Positions 58,605 through 64,000 of a stretch of 64,000 bases of DNA are shown piece after piece (position 1 is the stretch's first letter; the number at the start of each line of letters is the position of its first letter). The notes below the pieces were generated by a model. That model was not told the origin of the DNA, made no database searches, and saw nothing but the letters and a program-made list of their open reading frames with translations. Source of the DNA: Zygaena filipendulae (taxonomy: Eukaryota; Arthropoda; Insecta; Lepidoptera; Zygaenidae). Made by a program: the position numbers and the translations under genes. The DNA is taken from NCBI GenBank assembly GCA_907165275.2, contig OU015654.1, positions 8,821,501-8,885,500 of the forward strand, written 5' to 3'.

Positions 58605-58834
58605 GGACGCAGATAAGCAATAACATGTTAACCCACAAAATTAAGTTATTGATTCAAAACAATTTTTTGAGAGTTGGGGAACGTTTTTTTGTGTTTAGCT
58701 TATTACATTGATTAAATATGTAACTAAATATTGAACATAAAAAATGTTGACACAAAATGGCGCTATACTTTTAAAACACGATTCACTCAAAATTTCTCCA
58801 ATGTGGGTTAACACACTATTGCTTATCTATGTCC
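58605..58834. mobile_element. GGAC...GATAAGCAATA MITE, copy 2
   Basis: Ends GGACGCAGATAAGCAATAAC and (complement) GGACATAGATAAGCAATAGT pair for about 35 nt. It is inserted in the TATATATA end of a LEP1 element, flanked by ATATAT on both sides. Confidence 0.7.
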
Positions 58835-60045
58835 ATATATTAGGAAGATTACCTATATACCCTTTTTTGATCTAATATTATGAAGATTAGAAACTCCTCC
58901 TTTTTTGAAGTCAGTTGAAAATGTGAATGCGTATAATCATTGGGAAACTTTGAAACTTGAAGTTACTCTTCTGTGATATTGTGGCAGATTTGAATTTGCT
59001 GCCTTTACACAATGAGCGGCAACTGATAGTTTTTGGATACGTACTCGTAGGTAACTGTTATATGCTTTCGTCATCCAAAAAGTTCAGTTGCGCCTAAGTA
59101 GGAATTAATGTATGTGTTGCGGCCACATCAAGAACTGATTACAAGTAGTATCTGGTTACAAGTACTTTTTTTTACTTTAGGCAAGGCGTAGAGCACCCTA
59201 ACATTCTTGGTTAGGTTAGGTTTGCACTGGTGAGCATGTCGTGAGAGCCGAGCGAGCGTAGCGAGCGTGCCGTGGTAACGGCCGGCGATGCGCCAAAGTC
59301 AAAATACGGTGACATTCGATAGTTCATGATGTGGCCGACCATTTTATAAATGGCCAGTCATGACTTGGCCATTTATTAGATGTGGGCTGTGGCCACGAGA
59401 TATGTATGGAGTGCTGGTAGCCAGCCTCCAGCTTTGATTTTAATAACTCAAAGAATGCTTTCGGATTTTTGAAGTTGAAGTCTGGAAAAGAATAAGAAAA
59501 TAGTCATATTACGTCATATCTGCCAAGACGAGCCAAGCGAAGCGCAAGGGTACTATACATACCTACCTTTTCTCGAAGTGCTTCATCAATTTTTTAAACC
59601 CTTATAACTTGGGTTCCTATTATATCAGATAAACAAAATTCTCGGGATATACATACCTATTGTCAATAGCACACTTATTAGACATAGGTATAAAGTTTTA
59701 ATTGCTATCTTATTGATATCTAAAAATCTCTAATTTCGTCACTGACTCACTAATTATTATCTTAAAAATTCTTAGGGTATTCTCTAATGTCCTAAAAAGC
59801 TGAATTTGTTGTCTATAAGCTAGCACACAATCAACAAAAACAATCCCCCAACCCCTTAAACTAGACTCTAGAGGATGAAAGTTTTTGTGAGACTTCCGCA
59901 ATTTTGACTCTAGAGGTCAGAAAATTGAGCTAGAGATTTGAAAATTTATATAGGGACTCCTAATTATTATAAATATAAAAAATAATAATGTAATTAAAAA
60001 GTCAAATTAAAAAAGAAATTGTCACCAGCAACTTAAAAGAATTAA

Positions 60046-60413
60046 ATCCCACCAAAAACATTTTCATGTAAAATGTTGCTCAAATCTCATGACGTAGAGT
60101 CAGGCTTAATCTAACTATACACGCCCTAACTCTACAAGCACTACTACAAGAACAACAAGAAGAGCTATTGTATAACAGAAAAGTCAGATGAACTGTGGAT
60201 ACATTTTTCACCTTACGCCCATGTGAATGTGGCCAAATGGTCAAGCCACATACTTTGACAAGGTATAGAGTTTATGAAGTTAGGCCTTATTGCAGAATTA
60301 GGGCATGTAGAGTTAGAAGCTTGGCTCTACATAAGATCTGATAACTTTTTGACAGAGCAAGTCATATGGTCTCGTCTTGGGAACATTTCACGTGAAATGG
60401 TTTTTGGGGGGAT
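60046..60413. mobile_element. MITE with ATCCC...AAAAACATTT inverted ends
   Basis: ATCCCACCAAAAACATTTTC at the left pairs with the complement of CACGTGAAATGGTTTTTGGG at the right. The interior holds two inverted AACTCTAC/GTAGAGTT-type boxes. Confidence 0.6.
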
Positions 60414-60744
60414 TATGTTCGCCATACGATTTTCATAAAAACTTTAACATTTATTGTAAAAGTCTAAAGTTAACCTTTAGATAAAATAAATGAAACAATA
60501 TTATTATGATCGGAGAAATTAGCATAGGTGTAAAACGCCTTTAAAGAACGGACATGAGCAGGTGTTTCCACGACATTAACCAAAGATGTTGCTATGAGTC
60601 AAGCATACGTGATAAGCGACATTTGCGTTTTCAACTTTACAAGGTCAGATAGACCAAATTCTAGTTTAGTCACTTTAATAATAATCACTCTCAGAAAAAT
60701 TCAGGAGAAGTATTTACATCGTAAGACATGATTTTGACTTTAAA

Positions 60745-60865
60745 ACATGACTCTCTTGAAAGCCTGCTCAGGGTTCAGAATAGATGCTGAAAGGTAATCA
60801 GTTACCTTATGAAGACTAACGTGACACGCGTGTTTTCGTTACGGCTTTCACCCTTCAACAACCAT
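60745..60865 (+). repeat. Unclassified dispersed repeat, second copy
   Basis: Same order of boxes as 37035-37180, including CTGCTCAGGGTTCAGAATAG and CGTTACGGCTTTCACCCTTC. Confidence 0.5.
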
Positions 60866-61087
60866 GAAAAGGTTTTCCAACCCGTAAGTTGTAATATTGT
60901 GCGTAGCCCTTAATCCTTACTTTTATAAATGTGAATGTGAGTTTGTATGTTTGTTACCAATCATCATGAAAATTTACAAGCACGTTGTCGCAGGTATAGA
61001 GAAGGACATAATTATTATGTTTTTATTTATTTACAATTAATGCAAACAAGAACAACATAAAAAGAAATAAAAACTGTATAAAAGTAA

Positions 61088-61290
61088 AAACAGCTGTGCC
61101 CCGCGGATTCACCCGCGTGAGTTTCGAAATTTCCGCAGAAACATTTTTTTTTCTAAACTAATTAATAGCACCCTTAGTTACTCCTTATAACATCAACTAT
61201 CTGCCAGTGAAAATCCCGTTAAAATAGGTCCAGCCGCAGAGATTAGCCGGAACAAACAGACAGACAATTTTTTTTTTATGTGAGTAGGTA
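61088..61290 (-). repeat. LEP1-like element with CAGA run
   Basis: CAGCTGTGCCCCGCGGATTC, then AAAATAGGTCCAGCCGCAGA and a short (CAGA)n. Same subfamily as 13765-13985. Confidence 0.6.
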
Positions 61291-61837
61291 CCGTAAGTAT
61301 AATATATACTTACTTTTATAAGCATTTAGTGAAAAGCTGTTAATTTGGAATTACAAACAGACACTTCAATTTTATTTATATGTATAGATGTATCTAAATG
61401 TAGATATAGATAAGTGAAATTTCTTCCAAGAGACCCGCAACAGGAAAACAGATAAGAATAGGCTGACTGGTATGCCTCAGTTAGATATATATATAGGTAC
61501 CTTTGTAAAAATAATAATTTTAATTTTAGGAGTTTTTATCCCGGAATTCCCGCGAGTACTCGGAAAATAAGCGGGTGAGACCCCTAGGAACAGCTAGTTG
61601 TTATATATTCGATATTATATAGACCACGAATATAATAAGTTATCAACTAAACCTTATATATATTTGTCAACTAAACATATAGTTATTACTCATCTCAGAT
61701 CGTAGGTATTTCTCAAATTGTTTATTTTAGTTTTGTCTCTTTGTTTTAATAGGTAAGTTATATCTAGGTACCTATATATAAATTATAAAGTTCAATATGT
61801 GTGAAAAATAATCACAATAACTTTCTTTACATTATAT

Positions 61838-61843
61838 TTTATT
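61838..61843 (-). terminator. Possible polyadenylation signal of gene F
   Basis: AATAAA on the minus strand, 84-90 nt after the stop codon. Confidence 0.5.
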
Positions 61844-61927
61844 TGAGAAAAATATAGTAAGAATAATAATATGTGTAATAAAATACTGATAGGTATTTGT
61901 AAAAAAAGGTGTAAAAACGGCATTGAT

Positions 61928-64000
61928 TTATGCAGAGTCCTTCTTTATTTCTTCTTTCAAGTTCTTTGCGGTTTTATTCAGCCAGTTATTACGGAAAGGG
62001 CTATAGCCGTTGTTGTATGGACTATAGGGGTTGTATTTTGTAGGGTCATATGGATATCGAGGGTCGTACGGTCTCAATTGGTTGTTGTAAGTGCCGTATG
62101 GGTTACGGTAATTCAATCTATTGTACAAGGGGTTATAGATCTGATTAGGATCTTTAGCGACATCCAGTGGCACTCCTGGTACTGGTACGCCTGGTAATGG
62201 TACGCCTGATAATGGTACACCTGGTAATGGTACGCCTGGTAACGGTAACCCCGGTAGTGGCACACCAGGAACTGGTGACCCTGGGACTGGCAAAGAGAGT
62301 GGTGGTATCACCGCTTTACCATCGGATGGTATATGGACGCCGGATGTCCGGAAACCTATAAAAGAAGTTTTTTGAGTTATCTTTCAAAAACGTATTATCA
62401 AGAAAAGTGCAATGTGCAAAGTTATAACTCTACAATTTTTATATCGATGACAGTTTCTTGAAATTTTTAAATTGTGGATACATGAAATCCAACTGTGATT
62501 TAATTTGTTCCATATTAATTATGAGCAGAAAAATTCGCTTGTGTTTGTATATATGCATCTCAAAGCTTACCATTTTCATCAGCTGTATAAGAAACTTGTA
62601 TCGGTGTACCGTCTGGAGCAACGTAGGCGTAGCTCCCTTGAACTACCTTTAAATAAAAAAAAAAAAAAACAAAAATATATAGAAGAGGTTTTGGTGTTTC
62701 TATTTGAAAAGATCTTTTTTTTTCAGCCAAATAAAAAACATGCTGATTTATTATTCTTTATATTTCTAATTTATAATACCAATGGCAACTTTAACCACTA
62801 CACTTTAACCACACAAGATCCATCAAGTGGTGTAGAGGTAGAAATAACTGATGAGATCCTTAATAACAGTGTACCTACTACACTAGAGTTAACTCACCAG
62901 AGTTCCTTGAGGTTCTCCTGCATTATCAATGTACGCATCTTTTAAGAATCCAGTTTCTTGAGCTTGTTTACCATCACCAGTTGTAAAACTGAAAAAAGAA
63001 TAGAATCAATCTGGGCCAACATCGCATATTTCTCTCAAGAATATCGTAAAAGATGTTTTAACCAAAAACTAAAAATAACAAAATACCGATTTAATCCAAA
63101 AGACAAAAATACACGTTATATTATTATTGGTTTGTGCTACCACTGATCGGTTTGAAGTCGGTGACAAGCCAAATATGGAGTGGGTAGATGACCTAAATTG
63201 ACTCCCGCCACGAGCTCGTCGTGAGCAGAACAATCCAAGTGGGCAGACACAAGCGGGTTTGGCACCGAATTCAAACGATCAGTGGTAGCACAAACTAATA
63301 TTAATATTACGTGTATTTTTTTTGTCTTTTGGATTAAATCGGTATTTTGTTATTTTAAACTTTTTAGTTTTTGGATCTTAACTTATAGAAAAGAACTTAA
63401 TAAAATAAATTCTAATATATCTCACTGTACTTGATGATCCTTTAATAAATTACAGTAATTATTCAAACATCCACTGCAAAATTAAGGTCTTGCCCTAAGA
63501 CATCCATGAGCACGCACCTTGCTCTACCCTTATTTGACTACCATGGCTCTTAAAATATGTAATAGATGATTGGGGATCTTGGAAGACGTTTTAGAATATA
63601 TTATACCTATCACTACCAGCCAAAATGGGATAAGCAAAATTTTTTTACAATGAATTGCCTAACTAAACCATATAACATGGTTAGAGTCGAATTTCATTCT
63701 GCACAAAAATCACTTTTCCCATTTTGACTGTTAGGCACCGAATTATAAATTACAGAGTTAACAAAATCTTACCTGAAGGCGTAGTTACCGTCCCCATTAT
63801 TCTCGTTGGAGTACGTCAAGATGGGCACAAGTGGCGCTCCGTTAGGATTGTAGTACGGATTGTTATACACTGGTAGTAGACCAGGAGCGCGTCCAAAAGG
63901 AAGAGGTAGAGGTGACGGCACTAGTGGAGGAATCACGGGGGGGGCAGGAGCGAGGGGCTCAGCAGCCTTACTCCATACAGAGCAGTACAGCAACACACAT
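61928..64000 (-). CDS. Gene F: RR-1 cuticular protein with Pro-Gly repeat tail (partial)
   Basis: The 5' end lies beyond the right edge. Visible minus-strand exons: 63773 to the edge, 62898-62988, 62571-62646, 61928-62355; junctions are GT/AG and give 273 residues. The first visible residues ([12 protein letters not shown]) are the second half of a signal peptide, consistent with a short ATG exon off-window as in A to E. A Pro-rich segment ([17 protein letters not shown]) precedes the Rebers-Riddiford domain: [35 protein letters not shown], then [14 protein letters not shown] in place of the usual LPTSPP. Most unusual is the tail of about 120 residues: roughly nine PGVPL-like pentads, then a Tyr/Asn/Pro-rich region ([20 protein letters not shown]) ending KEEIKKDSA. 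Such Tyr-rich tails can be cross-linked in cuticle; that role is inferred. Intron 2 phase matches A, B and E. The largest visible intron contains a palindromic repeat module. Confidence 0.9.
63063..63372. mobile_element. AACCGACTTCC palindromic module in gene F intron
   Basis: Internal part of the palindromic module (AACTAAAAATAACAAAATAC to TATTTTAAACTTTTTAGTTT), with GAAGTCGGTGACAAGCCAAA inside; outer AACCGACTTCC arms and the second module are missing. Confidence 0.6.

Larger units (their letters stand above)
54200..61835. other. Intergenic region between genes E and F
   Basis: LEP1-like copies, MITEs and an unclassified repeat at 59140-59325 (matches 2085-2165 and about 180-270 in reverse) are the only named content. 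54300-55130, 55800-56360, 56575-57585, 58855-59140 and 59330-60040 show no gene. Diverged LEP1 remnants lie at about 55138-55220, 55640-55790, 60925-61015 and 61530-61602. Confidence 0.6.

Noticed and set aside
61871..62361. Plus-strand Val-rich ORFs of 108 and 64 codons
   Set aside because: They are antisense to the Pro-Gly repeat of gene F.

Overview
The window looks like a lepidopteran (moth or butterfly) nuclear chromosome. It is AT-rich, has spliced genes with GT/AG introns, and is full of repeats typical of Lepidoptera: LEP1-like Helitron-type elements ending in a GCTAGT-like motif, a family with AACCGACTTCC ends, Jockey- and RTE-type non-LTR retrotransposons, and tRNA-derived SINEs. 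The species cannot be named from the sequence alone.

The gene content is a head-to-tail cluster of six cuticular protein genes of the RR-1 (CPR, chitin_bind_4) family, all on the minus strand. I assembled them exon by exon: gene A (15868 to 10004, 5 exons, 213 aa), gene B (28156 to 22203, 5 exons, 154 aa), gene C (35850 to 35230, 2 exons, 130 aa), gene D (41218 to 40637, 2 exons, 129 aa), gene E (54061 to 49329, 4 exons, 152 aa) and gene F (beyond the right edge to 61928, 4 exons visible, at least 273 aa). In A to E the first coding exon is only 12 nt (Met-Lys-x-x), the first intron interrupts the signal peptide in phase 0, and a TATA box lies 62-81 nt upstream of the ATG. Each encodes a secreted protein with the extended Rebers-Riddiford chitin-binding domain; they presumably supply structural proteins to the procuticle. 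They differ in decoration: an Ala-Pro-Thr-Pro linker in A, a glutamine run in E, and a long Pro-Gly-Val repeat tail in F.

The rest is intergenic or intronic and dominated by mobile DNA. 1-9.9 kb: unclassified repeat, RTE scraps, three copies of an AACCGACTTCC composite element and a perfect-looking foldback MITE. 16-22 kb: LEP1 copies, one with a 30-unit 8-bp minisatellite, and an inverted copy of the repeat at the left end. 28-35 kb: SINEs and a broken Jockey element. 36-40.6 kb: a broken RTE element with an ATT/AAT tail. 41.8-49.3 kb: two copies of a chimeric LEP1-like element and one unexplained short exon-like ORF with its own polyadenylation signal. 54-61.9 kb: more MITEs and LEP1 copies.

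No rRNA, functional tRNA, CRISPR array or obvious novel multi-gene system was found. The most unusual items are repeat structures, the intron-loss pattern in the cuticle cluster, and the orphan exon near 43 kb.
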